Source: Enoplosus armatus (lineage: Eukaryota; Chordata; Actinopteri; Centrarchiformes; Enoplosidae). From it: 64,000 nt of DNA. Within the stretch, counting starts at the first letter, position 1, and every line of letters starts with the position of its first letter. Of this stretch, positions 36,001 to 48,340 are shown piece after piece. The translations under genes were made by a program, and so were the position numbers. The stretch is taken from positions 12,935,298 to 12,999,297 of the forward strand of contig NC_092194.1 in the NCBI RefSeq assembly GCF_043641665.1, read 5' to 3'. The notes under the pieces were generated by a model that was not told where the DNA came from, did not search any database, and saw nothing but the letters and a program-made list of their open reading frames with translations.

Positions 36001-37614
36001 TGCACTTAAGTCCCAAAAAGCTGAGTGGTCGCTTCAGTCCCAGTTTGAACACAAGTGCATCACAAGCCAAAGTTCTGCAGCTGCAGCCCCTGCCCTTTAA
36101 AAAAGGCCTTTCTTTGTTACATTCTGTCCACCGGTTTTATATAGTCCATCAGTCAGTGTGCAGAGCTCAGGGGACAGTCATAATGAGGACTTTTTTAATA
36201 ATACGAACTAATGAAACCACCTTTTGGAGCAGTGCTTCATCTGTACAGCCTATGCAACATCAGGGTAGGCTACATTATTTTAAGATCTGAACCGTGGCTA
36301 AATTCACAGAGGCTTTGACATGTAGATTAAAAGCAATGAGTTTTGTGCAGATAATGATTATACAATTTATAGAGCCTAAACATTGTGATTTTTAATGCTT
36401 GCAAACACTAGTGTAAACAAACCTAACACGAGAAAGCGTTATGTATCGTCGAGTTTAAGTTCCTGTAAAGACTCTTTGGAAAGAAGATCGTTAATAGGCT
36501 GTTGGTGCAGACTTACCAGTTTATTTGAGGGTTGTGATTTCATTGCACAGGTAACTCTGAAATTTAGTAAATTCCTTGTCTTGCTGCTGGCGGCGTTTTA
36601 GTTTATTCTGCACTTATGGGCCACATAAAGCTACCAAATCTCAAGAAAATAGCACAGATTAATTAAAAGATTTTATACCAAAAATATCTGACTGCTTCTA
36701 CTGTCGGTGATAAGAGGCAGTGTTTAGAGTTATTAAAAGAAACAAAGAATAAAACCGCTTAATACCCGAATGCACAGAAGAATTGATGGTGGGACCCCGG
36801 CTGAAGAGCCTGTCCTCTGCTCAGGACAGAAGATGAACAGCAGTAAATGGTGCTGTGTCTCCCTCTTGTGGCCGCTACATTCAGTGCAACCGCACTGACG
36901 AGGAGAGAAAATGGCGGATTGCAGATCATTTGTAGTCATTTGTACACACGCAGGTATACGAGATAGGACAGGCACATACATTTAAAAAAAAAGTTGGTTT
37001 TAGCCTATATATTACCGTTAAATACACATTATGGTCCCGTATGCAAACATAATACATTTCAGAGGGATACATTCCGGTGGTTTAACTACTGCCACAAGAC
37101 AAAGTACAGCACGTTCCGCGCGCTGTGAGGAGAATGATACAAAACAAGTAGGCAGGTACAACAGGCCACCCACGTGACTAAAAACAAAAAAGCTAGTAAG
37201 GAGAAAAACCCACACACCTCTTTGTGGAGCATCTTTATTATGCCACAAATAAAAGCCAGTAGTTCTGAAAGAGGACCTTGCGTTTTTTTTTTTTTTTTTT
37301 TACTCACCAACAATGACATTCTGAAAATGGTGAAAGCTGATTGTGACATTATAGTATGTATAGTTGGCTGAGCAGTCAGAGACGGGAGTGTGGAGGACGA
37401 GGCGGGTTTGGACAGTATAGAGGTAAGAGGTGCAGGGTACAGTGGTGAAAATTGAAGTCAGAATGGGGAGTGGACGGGCTGAGCATGAAGGTTAGCAGAA
37501 AAACATTCATTCGTATACCCATCTGGGAAAAGAATAACAGATGAAGAGAATGCACAGACACGCCGCATGACAAAATTGCTTTACACAGTCAAACAAGGGG
37601 AATGCACACCAGTT

Positions 37615-38631
37615 CTGCTGAATATACCACATTTATTACTTTTGAACTGATTAATAGAAAGAGTGGGGGCAAGGCCACTCGCATCACTGTCTTTAGAAAA
37701 CTGAGGAAGGAGAAAAAACAAAAAACAAGAAAGCAGCCCAAAGCAACACTGAATTAACTTGTCCAAGAGACAGAAAAAGAGGGTAAATAAAGTCCAATGA
37801 AGACTGTTAACAGAGGGCACCAATTTTTTTAGACCATAAAATTATACACTGAGCAAGGCTCATCAACTTAACATTTCTTCTGCTTTCAAACTCTTGACCC
37901 CCTTTCCCTAGTCTTCCTCTCCAGATCCTCCGTACCCTACCTTCCCCGCACACTCCATCCAACACATGCGAAAACAAAATAGAAGGGCCATTCTGAACAT
38001 CTGCAGTCCTCGCAAACAAAAACATGGCAAGCATGTAGGAAACAGATTCTGGAGTGAGCATAGTTGACACCCGCCTACAATGAAAATCCGCTGAGGAGGA
38101 AACTCCACTGGGTCCTGGTTGAAGATGTGAGCATCCTCAGAAGACAAGGGGGGCGAAGGGGGTTTACAAAGAAAATGAGACAAACGGCCCATTCTTGACT
38201 TTGGGACACTATCATAAGCCAACACTACAAATTTCTATCGGATTTGTGTGTTTGTGTGAGAATTACAGACTTGCTCTTGGACCATAAAAACAGAGGATGA
38301 TCCTTTCATTTAAAAAAGGAAAAAGCAGCATACAAGGGGGGGAAAAGCATATGTAGTGGAATGGGGTGGGGCAAAAAAAAGATTTCACCTAAGGATGCTA
38401 TGCATTTAGTTGTAGTCCTATGAATAATCGTTTCCTTTTCTTTTTACTACAAGTTCGAAGTAAGTCTTTAAAGTCAAAAGAAATCAAGAAAGTCTTCATT
38501 TAGTTTTTTTGTCCTTGGTTAATTCTTCACCCCTATTAGAATTTCTTAGAGAGATCTGGATGTAATGATGTAATGGGGTGGACAGGGCTTTAGGGGGGGC
38601 CATTGCAGTCTTTTGACCAAAGCACCAACTG
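37615..38631 (-). other. ythdf2: ythdf2 3' untranslated region (probable extent)
   Basis: From the stop codon to just after the first AATAAA on the minus strand is about 1 kb. No other gene signal is present. Sequence after the signal is GU-rich (GGTGTGCATT, TTGTTTGACTGTG), as expected of a downstream cleavage element. Confidence 0.5.
37632..37637 (-). terminator. ythdf2 poly(A) signal AATAAA
   Basis: This is the first canonical AATAAA on the minus strand after the ythdf2 stop, followed by GU-rich sequence. A second AATAAA at 37234-37239 could serve a longer form. Confidence 0.55.
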
Positions 38632-38655
38632 TTACTTGACTCGTCCTTGGCGCTC
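38632..38655 (-). CDS. ythdf2: ythdf2 terminal coding exon 5
   Basis: The acceptor TGTCCTAG is followed by GAGCGCCAAGGACGAGTCAA and GTAA, encoding ERQGRVK and a stop. Joined to the VKK end of exon 4 it restores the VKKERQGR ending found in mammalian YTHDF2. Intron 4 is about 2.3 kb. The exon continues as 3' UTR. Confidence 0.88.
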   Translation of the reverse strand, partial: ERQGRVK

Positions 38656-41600
38656 CTAGGACACAAAACAAAAAGACAGCAAGTTACACACAATAACAGA
38701 CAAAATATTTGTATGCTCAGATGACCCAGGTCCATACAAGGTCTTCTGGTGCATTATTTGGCGAAGCCAATGAGCACATCCCCCCTCCAGCTTCCATTTT
38801 ATTTACATTTGTTCATTATGAATACTAAATAAATCCAATAACAGGTCTTAGATGCCTGATCGACATTTGTGATCTCCAACAACAAAATATGAATTAATAT
38901 CAACTTCAAGATTTCTAGCAGTATCCATCAAGTATCAAAATGACAACATTTAAACAGTTTCTGCATATGGCGACAGATGAAGCTAGTTACCTGAAGCCTG
39001 TAATGACTCCTGTTGCTTGGGTTGCTGGGATATGGCTCACTGCCTTGGACCTCCACCTGCCACACAGAGTGAAAACTGAGCATAACCGGAAAAGATTCAA
39101 ACACAGGAGTGACAATACTTATAGTCAGATCCAAATCTGACCAAAAAGATAACATAGAAACCGGATGAGATTTTCCAACAGCAGAGGATTTCTGATCAGT
39201 CTGGCAACTTTGCATTAACTACACCAGTTCATAATCAAAAGCCAAAATATAGATTAAAACTCTGCATACAGACATCACAGTCATTAGATTTAGGTTCAAA
39301 TGTCTCACACTAAAAACCCTCTAACTTTTACATCATTCATTAACTAATTATTTATCAAACTACAAAGTAATACTTGAATTAACAAGGAGTGCTAGATGAA
39401 GAATGATTGAAGTTTCACATATTGACAGAGCTCACCTCTTGTATTCTTCACTATGCTGTCAATAACATGGTCATAAGTTGCTTAAGGTTTTCAAATCTGG
39501 GTGTCGATAAGAGAAGAGCTCTTTTCAAAATTCAACAGTTTTGAAAAACTGCTCTCAGGCTTAATATGTTTTTGTACATACATAAGACCCTAAAATGTGA
39601 TTAAAAACAAAGTATTTCACATTTCTTAAATGAACACCTGAAAGAACAAAATTAAAGTATTTAAATGTTAATGCCTGTACAATTATAGTTGTTAAATTAA
39701 TTTCTGTACAGATGTCTTGCCTGCTGGTTGTTAAGTGTGAGAAAGCAGACAGTAGATGAAGCCAGTGTTCCCAACAAAATCTGTAAAACAAACTAAATAT
39801 TTTAAAATCGGGATACAGATTCAACTCACTTGTTTCTACAGTTCATGTATCCTGGCTTTTAAGCACTAAACAATGACCTTTAAGCAGCACGTGTGGCTGT
39901 AACAAGCTATACACCAAGCTTCTAAAGCACACCTCAAATATACAAAAGATACAGTGGAGTAAATAAAAAGATCCAACTAAAACAACAGTTCTTGGCACGA
40001 ACCAACTAAAAATTACATCACACTGGAATATAAATATTTCTATATCTACACAATAAAATAAGCTTTTCCACATCCAATAGCAAGTAAAAAGCAGATAATG
40101 GAAATGTACAGTTTTTTTAGGTTAACGAGCTGCTGTGTTAAGCAAGGTAAGCAAATATTATGTTGTCTTGGCATATCTTTCCCTTAAATTTGCCCCTCTG
40201 TCAGGTAAAAGGATTATAGAATGTGTAAGGACATAAAACCCCCAGTTGTATTAAACACTACCTTTTTCACAATTAATAAGAAATGCAAAGGAGCATCACT
40301 ACATTATGTGAGCTGCAATACACATTTGCTCTTGTATTTTTGTTCCTTATGTTGATGCTGACAGTTAAACACAAAATAAGCTAAACAATAGATTTCAACC
40401 AATACCAAAATGTGTGTTCAGACATAAGGCATAAAAAATACATTTCACACATCTTCAGGAGGCTGCACAACTGAGTATGTTTTGGAGATAACAGATAGCC
40501 CAGATAAGCCTATCAAAATGAAACAACTAAACCACAATACAAACCCATCAATTCAATTTTGAGATACATTCTCATGTAATCTACTGAATATTTTCTTTTC
40601 ATAATATTAGCTTTGAGTGAATATTATTTCTGGTGTTCATTCTTCTGTCTGTTATTCTATTTTAAAGCGGAGCAATACACATGGGTGATCAAACAGGTAG
40701 AACACATAACACCACAGTGAAAAACTGGAGACAGAAAAATCATAAAATATCCTACTGTGTACAATCACACTGAATTCTGACAAAGATCTCAATCCAGCTG
40801 TGTAAATCCTTGGGATGTTCCCGTATGCTTTTGTAATGCAAAAAGAAAGGCTGTACATGCACACACACATCCAAACCAGCTATATATACTGCACCCTTTT
40901 CACGAGTTAAACAGAGCAGTCTTTTCATTCACCCGTTTTCATCATTCACTTTATTCAACAGTAACTTTGTTACCTTTTTCACACACTCTTCCTCCTCCTG
41001 ACGCTTCTCGTAGTGAGAAAAGTCATCGAAGATAGAAGTGGTGTGTTTATATCCAGCGATGATCTTTAGCACCTGCCTGGCCTTGTCCAGTGGTACCTCC
41101 TGTGTGTCCCGAGAGTTGGTCACTGGCTTGTTTTCGTTGTTCTCCAGTCGAATGTGCCTTAGCTGACTGTTGGGAACGTCCTTAACAAAGATCCAGCGCA
41201 CATCAAAACGACCCTTCCACTTGTCCTGTGACCACACGCCAGCAGACGTGTTGTAGTCCACGGGTGAGCGCATCTCTGCCACACCACAGAAGTGACCACT
41301 CCCATTGACACTGAACAGAAGATAAAGTGGCCCTTTGCCACCCAACGAACGATAAGCCGCATCGAGCCTCTTGTTGCCGTGCTCTGTGCTGCACCAGATG
41401 TTATACTTGATGGAGCGGTGGATGTCATCCTCGGAGTAGCTCTTGATGATAAACACCCTGCCCTGCTTGGGATTCCAGTCAAAGTCCTTGGGGTTATAAT
41501 TGTTGACCATGCGCAACTTCTCTAAGACTGGATGAGGCTCAGAGGGAACCCCAGGAACCACACCCACACCAGAGGAGGTGGGAGGTGACTGGCCTGTACC

Positions 41601-44600
41601 ACTCCCACTGGCATCCCCAAATCCATTGGCCCGGTTCCGTGGAGGGACCCAACGAGTAGGTTGAGAAGGTTGTTGTTGTTGGCTTGGGAGAGGAGGTCCC
41701 TGGGAGAGAGGAGGCTGGGGCATCTGAGCCATACCTGGTTGCCCACTGGGTGGTAGCTGATGCTGCCCCATCTGGGAAACAGGCGGTACCAGCTGTCCAT
41801 TGCTGAGGGGCATTTGTGGGTTCCCTCCAGCCGTAGCTCCGGGCTGAGGGGAAGCCTGATTGGGCGGCTGCCCATTGCTGGGAATAGGGGGCACCTGCTG
41901 AGGCGTGGCAGCTTTAGGCATGGTGCCCTTGTTGTCCCAAGTGCCGATGTCCATGTTGTGTTTAATGGGCGGAGGAGGCAAATTGGCACCGGCCATGCCA
42001 CCCTTGGTTTTCAGCTTGGGTTGAGGCTTGGCTGGCTTGCTGGCAATATCGGCCCAGGAGGCGGGCTTGGCAGGGGCAATTGAGACAGGAGGCATGCTGG
42101 GAGGTCCTACAGATGATACAGGGCCAAGGGGACCCCCACCAGGTAAGCCAGAGCCAACCACCTTAGGAGCCATGTCCCCATTACCACCAGGAGCGGCACC
42201 GCCGATCTTAAGCCCTGCCATGCCCTGGTCAAGGCTGTTCATACCAGGTGCCTTGTTAAGGGGCTCGTTGGCAGCAGGTGCAAACGGGGACTGTCCATCG
42301 ATCATGGCACCCCCAAGTGAGCTGGGAGCATAGGCATAGCTGCTGCTGTAGCCAGAGCTCTGCGGTGTCCCCGACTGTCCCTGAGAGCTGCTATTGCCCC
42401 ATGCTGAGAAGTCGATGCCACTGGGGAAGAAGTTGAAACCGTGCTGGCCCAGGAAAGGGTTGCTCCCCAGGGGGCCTGGCTGGCCAAACATAGCGTCCGG
42501 GAGGTAGTGGGGCTCCCCATTGCTTAACTGTCCATAGGAGGCCAGGTAAGGCATAGGAGGGTCCCCACCTGTGGACCATGCTGCCTCATTTAGGGAGTAG
42601 GAAAATCCTATGGAGGGGCTGTAGTAGCTGGGCATGTACGAGTCCGACATGGCCGTATAGGCATTGCTCTAAATAGAAAAATAATTTGTTTTAGTTCTTT
42701 GCAACGACATACTCAAACTTAAGTTATAACAGATCATTATTAATATCAATTGTTAACATAATAGTCTGTTTTACATGAGTACACTTGTTCTTGTAAATCC
42801 AGAAAGTCAAACCAAGATAAAAGATTAATTATTTAAATTAAATTATTGATTTATTATTATTATTATCATCATCATTATTATTCTTAAATACACCAAGGAT
42901 TCACCACACAATAATGCTTTTAGTATCTCTGCTCCGAACTGGACGGTAAATGCAGAGGACTACATTATACAATAAGAAAAAGAAAAAAAAAGAAGAGTCA
43001 AAACAGTCTCTTTAACAAAAGGAGTGAAGAAAAATACAGACTTCATTCTTTTACTCTACAGCTCACTTCACAGGCAGTGTGTCGGTTACTACAAAAGGGG
43101 AGCTCCATCTACTACACAGTGAGGAGAAATAAAATCCAAGGCCACAAAAAAAATGGTGCTCATTCCAGCCACACATCCTTAAGTTCTTCCCGTATTACTC
43201 AGTAGTGCAAAAAGAAAGGATGTGCACACACATAACAAAAGGAGGCCTCAAAGCAGTCTAGAAGTGTGTATATTAATCTTCTGGTAGAGACATTTTGAAA
43301 GAGAAAAATTTCTCCTCTCTTAACTTAACAAATTAAGCTACATTTTCCAGGTGTGGTCCAGGTGCAAGTTACAACCTGATCTATGAAATCCACTTTAATC
43401 ATTAGAGGCATAAAATCAAAAGATATATGTTTAACCAAGAACAAAAACTAACTTGAAGTACTTCAGTCTTTTGATAATAAAAGTGATGCAACTGAAAAGC
43501 AGCACCTGTTGGCAAACACTGGTCAATAAGAGCTTACCTGTCTGGCCTGAGTATTCAGGTAAGGCTCAAACTCATCGTCATTCAAAGTATCCTTTTGGGT
43601 CACAGCTCCGTTTTGCACTGAAAAGAAAACAACACTGATGTAAACAGAGCATACAGGTCTGTGTGACTACAGAGATGTAAGTGGCGAGATACACTGCATT
43701 ATCAGTCATTTCACATCAGCATCATTAACACTTATTACATAACAAAACCACTCCCTGCTATTATTTACGAGTATTACAGGAAAGGCCACTAAACTGAGCA
43801 TGATAAGACATCACAAACTATGACTGCTCAATATGCTTCAGATTACACAGCATAAACTTGAATCAGCCCCAGTGACGAATTAAATGCACTTGGCACTAGT
43901 TACATATTGGCACAAAACACCACCAAACACATTCAGATTCACCTATAAAAATAGACAAATTGATTTAGGATAGGTTATGCCATAAGTGATAGTTTCGGAG
44001 CAGATTTAATGAATGTTTATTGCAGGTGGACCAGTGTTCCCTGGTTTGTTTTCAGAGTGATCTCTGTTATGGCTGACGTTACTGTATTGAGTGACATGGG
44101 ATTCTTTGAGAGCTTTCGGGACATGGAAAAGTTACAATAAAACACAAACAGGTTAGCAAATAGACATTATCTAACATTACTGTCTGAACTGCATGATGAC
44201 AGGAAAGCGCGAGGCCCATTAGGACACAGGAAAAGCATGTCGGAAGACGTGTCATTTTGGGTTAACTTAGCAACTAGCTAACGTTAGCACGCTAGCTATG
44301 TGGTTAGCTGCATGCAGTGCGCAGCGTCTCCATGTTAACGAGCGCCAAGAGTCCTTTCAACATGACGGACTTGGCTAACATTAGCCGAGTGGCCAGCGTG
44401 ATAGGATGGCACCTGTAGCTTAACACTGCAAAAATGTTTTCCAGTGACCGATGTAGAGTGAGACCGAGTAGTAAGAGTGTATTCTCGCACCTGTCAGTGC
44501 AATAAAAAGCGTTGCAAGTGCAACCAGGAAAAGGATGTTGATGTGTATCATGTTGCCATTTAACGTTAGCTTGTCAAGAGATAGCTAATGCTAACTGTGG

Positions 44601-45155
44601 GAACCTCACAAGTGCCATTTCAGGGATGTAAAGAAACTCACGGATGGTGAGTTAATGGCCGAGAGCACTCTTATGAAAAATAATGGTAGTTTTATGGTTC
44701 ATTTAAGTGGCAAATTGAATGCAAAAATCTTTACAACTTACACAGACGGGCCCATTTGCCAAGCAGCTAGGAGGCAAGCTATCGCATCCGCGCACGCAAG
44801 ATTTTCAAAGCGCACCGCACGTAAAAAGATCCGCATTCACTCAACCCAAGTCGATATTGTTAGACAATATTTGTTCTTACCTTTATTAGCTTGGCCTTTC
44901 GGTCTCTGGATTGGGTCCAGGTGATTCATGAAGGTTTGATTTATGAGAAGAGAGGAAGGGGAAAAATATATGAAGATATATTTTCAGCAGTCAGTTCCTT
45001 TAGCAGGTGGTCAGGCCTACTGCACTACTGAGCCACAGCCGCTGCCTCTGAGCTAAGCTATCCTCGCTAGCCGTCGCGATGCTGAGAAATTTGGCCCTCG
45101 TAAATGTTCAGAAAATACCTCTCTTTACCTGTTCAAGAAGGCTGCTGGCTGACAT
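38632..45155 (-). CDS. ythdf2: ythdf2, YTH domain family m6A reader (complete, five coding exons)
   Basis: YTHDF2 binds N6-methyladenosine in cytoplasmic mRNA and recruits the CCR4-NOT deadenylase to speed decay; in fish it helps clear maternal mRNA. Exons 45129-45155, 44881-44905, 43538-43617, 40974-42668 and 38632-38655 join in frame into 1851 bases, 616 residues. The protein starts [14 protein letters not shown], which is diagnostic of DF2 rather than DF1 or DF3. It has the EFEPYL segment, a long Pro/Gln/Gly/Asn-rich low-complexity region (about 45-440) and a C-terminal YTH domain from about 447. The aromatic cage tryptophans fall at 469, 523 and 528, with spacing identical to human W432, W486 and W491. 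The end ERQGRVK closely matches mammalian DF2. Identity and completeness are well supported. Confidence 0.96.
40974..42668 (-). CDS. ythdf2: ythdf2 main coding exon 4 (low-complexity region and YTH domain)
   Basis: A single 1695-base exon, phase 0 at both ends, holding over 90 percent of the protein as in other YTHDF genes. The acceptor is CTATTTAG and the first residues are [16 protein letters not shown]. The exon ends GTGAAAAAG before GTAACA. An uninterrupted frame continues past this donor to a stop at 40929, adding a non-conserved tail ([14 protein letters not shown]), but the conserved ERQGR end lies in exon 5. The frame is also often read from the internal Met51 at 42650, which leaves out the conserved N-terminus. 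Confidence 0.95.
43538..43617 (-). CDS. ythdf2: ythdf2 coding exon 3
   Basis: Eighty bases with acceptor TTTTCAG and donor GTAAGCT. It encodes [20 protein letters not shown] then NTQARQ, ending in phase 0. It corresponds to the QNGS-HQKD-NDDDFEPYL segment shared by YTHDF proteins. Confidence 0.93.
44881..44905 (-). CDS. ythdf2: ythdf2 coding exon 2 (25-base microexon)
   Basis: It encodes RPKGQANK plus the first base of the next Val. Acceptor AATCCAG and donor GTAAGAA are both strong. The peptide matches the RPKGQGNK segment of YTHDF2. The exon is too short to be found by open-frame searching. Confidence 0.9.
45129..45155 (-). CDS. ythdf2: ythdf2 coding exon 1
   Basis: It encodes MSASSLLEQ, then a GTAAAGAG donor in phase 0. 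The nine residues equal the start of vertebrate YTHDF2, which fixes both the start codon and the paralogue. Confidence 0.92.
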
Positions 45156-45420
45156 GTCTTTCCCCCCCGGAGCCTGTGTAACTGTATTTACTCCTAAATA
45201 AAAGCGGCAGGGTGTAGAATTGGTCTAGCTATTGAAGAGTTTCAGCCAAGCGCCCTATCTCTCTACAGAGCCTGGTTTCTACACAATGGCGGGCTGCAGT
45301 TTGCTTGACAGACTCCTCAACATGGCTGGGCGGCCCTCGTCAACCCACGATGGCATTTATTTACAGCGGACACGCGCCCCCCAATGGCGCGGAGGAGCCA
45401 GGTTTAACACACTACCGGTC
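45156..45420 (-). promoter_or_regulatory. ythdf2 5' UTR and promoter with ATGGC (YY1-like) cluster
   Basis: The sequence upstream of the first ythdf2 ATG contains four ATGGC motifs on the plus strand, at 45286, 45322, 45350 and 45384, plus an inverted CCAAT (ATTGG) near 45219. ATGGC is the core of YY1 sites, common near TATA-less housekeeping starts. No TATA box is obvious. The exact start site is unknown. Confidence 0.5.
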
Positions 45421-45599
45421 ACACTAATATCTACTCATAGCATTGAATAAAAAATAAATAAACAAGTAAATCAATCAATAGAATTAAGTTATTTAACTTA
45501 TTAATTAAAACTCAAAATGAGCACCCTCAGTGAAAGACTCATACCACCCAATGAGTGCGCGTGTGTGTGTGTGTGTGTGTGTGTCTATATATGAATTAT

Positions 45600-45800
45600 A
45601 TATACACACACCCACATATACATCTTATTTTTTATTTTTCAGTTAGATATTGTAAATGTATATATATATTTTTTATATCTTTACTTGTATATACTCTCAT
45701 TTCTAAATGTATGCTACTTTTCTACTCTTGAATGGGAGCACCTGTAACTTGTGTAATTCCCCCCCGGGGATCAATCAGTATTTCTGATTCTGATTCTGAT
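45600..45800 (+). repeat. non-LTR retroposon 3' tail with TTCTGA repeats
   Basis: It ends GGGGATCAATCAGTATTTCT followed by GATTCTGATTCTGATT. This is the well-known tail pattern of a common teleost LINE-derived repeat, in which the end repeat comes from target-primed insertion. There is no coding capacity. Confidence 0.6.
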
Positions 45801-45954
45801 TATTATGAAATGTTATTGGATTTATATTAAACCGTTAAACATATCCTTGAATCTTCAGATGTTGAGACAAACATGCAATAGATGTCATGTGTAGGCCTAC
45901 AGAATAGACAGAAATAACAATAGAGACCCCAATCACCACAGCCAGCTGCCTTCT

Positions 45955-45957
<3 letters not shown>

Positions 45958-45991
<34 letters not shown>
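45958..45991. repeat. (TA)n microsatellite
   Basis: About 34 bases of pure TA. Confidence 0.95.
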
Positions 45992-45994
<3 letters not shown>

Positions 45995-45999
45995 TATTG

Positions 46000-46235
46000 C
46001 ATGACCTGTTTACGTTACAGTTTATACATTTGACCATGCACACCTCTCTACCACAGTATTATATTTAATTTTATATAATATAATATTATATTACTATTTT
46101 AACTTCTGCACTATTTCATGTCTTTATTTCTTAGATTCTTATTTTACTTACATGATTTTATGTTTTATACATATTTGTATTAGCGTTGTTGGAGTAATTG
46201 TTGTGCATATGACAATAAAGAACTTAACAATATGG
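46000..46235 (+). repeat. probable non-LTR retroposon 3' tail
   Basis: AT-rich sequence ending TTGTGCATATGACAATAAAG then AACTTAAC. This resembles the GACAATAAAG tail common to L2-type fish retroposons. It is degenerate and non-coding. Confidence 0.5.
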
Positions 46236-46979
46236 AAAATCAGAATGACAATATTAGGTATGTCATAAAACTATATTCATCCTTTAATTTAAAAAGACCC
46301 CTATGGAGGCTAAGCATAACATTACATAACCAATATATGCCAATATATGTGTCACTTAACTTTAAAGGGCCCAACCTAAAAATAGTCACTCTAGACTATA
46401 AACTTTAACATGGTTTGTATGAATTGGCTTTCAGATTTGATCTGCCTCTTCTCAGAAAACTTAAATTAGGCCCGCTGATTATAGATTAAAACAAATGTTT
46501 TCTTTGAAAGGAGAATCGAATTCTACTCAATTCAGAAATGCGAGAGTTCAATTAGTGTTTGTGACTGCAACTTTCATCGTAATTGGCTACCTAGAGTGAA
46601 TTTATTGACCTATGTTAAATAAATGTTGTGGAATAATACAGTTAACAGTTCCTAAGAAGAGATGGTAATTTAATTTTGTCCGCTATCACAATCACATCTT
46701 CTCATCTATCCATTTCAGCTTTTTGGCATTAGTGAAGCAGTACAAGAGTGAACAAACTCTTAAGGGAAAAAACTGTTCGCTTTTTTTGTAGTTCTCTAGC
46801 ATAAGGTCTTAGGCTATAGAAAACAATTTTCATTACCACAATATAAAGGCATTTCCCATTGGACAAAGAAAACTTATTTTAGGCAGCATTTTAGCCTTAT
46901 TAGCATTTGCTTCCTTCTTAAAACCTTTATCACCCACTAGCATTGTTTCACAGAATAATGTTCTCTTTTTCAGGAATTA

Positions 46980-47444
46980 CACTGGGGAACAATTTGAAAA
47001 AAAAATTCTGTTGAGTTAGATTTTTATGCTGATTAAAACTAAAATTGGCATGCTGATTCCAAAATTGCAGTCAGTTTTTTTCTAGCACGTCAAGTTTTTT
47101 CTCCACAGCTTACCCTCCAGATAAGCAAAATTCCACTGATTAGCTGTAGTAAGACTTGCCAGCTGATTACGATTGGACTCATCTACAGCTACGTGGCAAC
47201 TTGTTTGTGCAGTCACAATTGAGACAGTGCGGTGAGAGGTGTGTGCAGTTCCCAATAGGTCAGTACTATCACACACATATCTGTTAAGTACAGTATTTTT
47301 CATATTTTTTAAGAAAACGGGGATCCTATAGTTCAAAAACTTGACGTGATAGAGAAAAACTGAGATCAGTTTTGGATTCCGCACCCAAAAATTTGTTAAA
47401 AACAGCTGTCAGACCTAACTCAACAAAAATTGTGTTCCCCAGTG
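46980..47444. mobile_element. foldback MITE, PIF/Harbinger-like
   Basis: The element is 465 bases and flanked by TTA direct repeats (46977-46979 and 47445-47447), a target duplication typical of PIF/Harbinger elements. Both ends begin CACTGGGGAACA and then TTGAGTTAG in inverted orientation, with a few gaps. A second inverted pair lies inside: CACGTCAAGTTTTT near 47084 and its complement near 47340, next to CAGTTTTT tracts. The two halves can thus fold into long arms around a roughly 200-base unique centre. There is no transposase frame, so it is non-autonomous. Confidence 0.8.
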
Positions 47445-48155
47445 TTATCTGAGTTTTACTTGCCATTTCATGCTCCTGCCACAAGGTGGACTCCTAGTCA
47501 CAGTCATGAATGTGTGATTTAAGTAAGGCTGTAGGGTCAAGAGTAGCTTCTCTGTGGCGTGCAATTATCACACATGACCATTCAGGACTAGTCCTCTATT
47601 TCTCTTCCTGCGAATCACACTAAAAGGTATTCTACTCACTGACAAACGCATAAAAGACATTTCATCAGCAGATCCTTTCATGGATGTTAAACTTTGGTTT
47701 ACAGGCTATTCATTACTGCAAGTGCTATTGTTGGTGTCCATCCGAGCTCAGGAGATTCTGACACTAATTAGACGTGTCTCTATATGATATTGTCTCAGTT
47801 TGTGAGACAACCTTTATAAATGCACCAAGCCTATACGGTCATTCAAAAACCAAACCAATCAAAACAGAATACATTGGACTCTCTGAGTCTCATTCATTTT
47901 TTTATCTTGAGACCTTTGTATGGTTCTGTAAGCAGGCAAGAATGCTAATTTTCCTTGATGGTCTTTTGATAGCTTCTTTTTTGTCTCTCTCTTTTTTTCA
48001 TATAATTCAATGTGTTCTTTAATCAACACTGTCATCTCATACATATGTTATTATCTACAGTCATTCTTTACCTTTAGTACCAGTTATAGCTCCACTAACC
48101 TGCTTTTGATAAAAGTTGACATCATGCAAGGCAGTGGGGTTACAGTATATGATGA

Positions 48156-48173
48156 CCCCCCCCCCCCCCCCCC
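48156..48173. repeat. poly(C) tract
   Basis: A run of about 18 C residues on the plus strand, a likely sequencing and slippage hot spot. Confidence 0.95.
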
Positions 48174-48288
48174 AAGCTACGGTACTTATCATTTTTCAGG
48201 GCCAAGGGTTGGTCAGTTGGCATGTGACTAAATGGCACCTAGGAACACACAACACAGGGCCAGGAATAACCCCACCCATGGAGTCACA

Positions 48289-48292
<4 letters not shown>

Positions 48293-48337
<45 letters not shown>
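48293..48337. repeat. (CA)n microsatellite
   Basis: About 45 bases of CA. Confidence 0.95.

Positions 48338-48340
<3 letters not shown>

Larger units (their letters stand above)
33954..37600. other. intergenic DNA between mir-124 and the ythdf2 3' end
   Basis: About 3.6 kb between two convergent units. It is mostly AT-rich with no supported exon. A CpG-containing block at about 35.7-36.0 kb carries a perfect octamer, and a (TCC)n tract lies at 35681-35708. Confidence 0.6.
42669..45128. other. ythdf2 introns 1-3 region outside exons
   Basis: Intronic sequence between the small 5' exons. It includes GCTAACGTTAGC-type sequence near 44.28 kb, often seen in percomorph genomes, and AT-rich simple sequence at 42.84-42.89 kb. 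The frame at 44655-44924 overlaps exon 2 by position only and shows no family resemblance. Confidence 0.6.

Noticed and set aside
36850..36880. Possible third CTCF site (CCACAAGAGGGAG on the minus strand)
   Set aside because: It has two mismatches in the core, too weak to list.
40929..42650. A single-exon 573-residue YTHDF protein starting at the internal Met
   Set aside because: Upstream exons encoding the conserved MSASSLLEQ...NAYTA segment and a downstream exon encoding ERQGRVK show that both ends of this frame are wrong.
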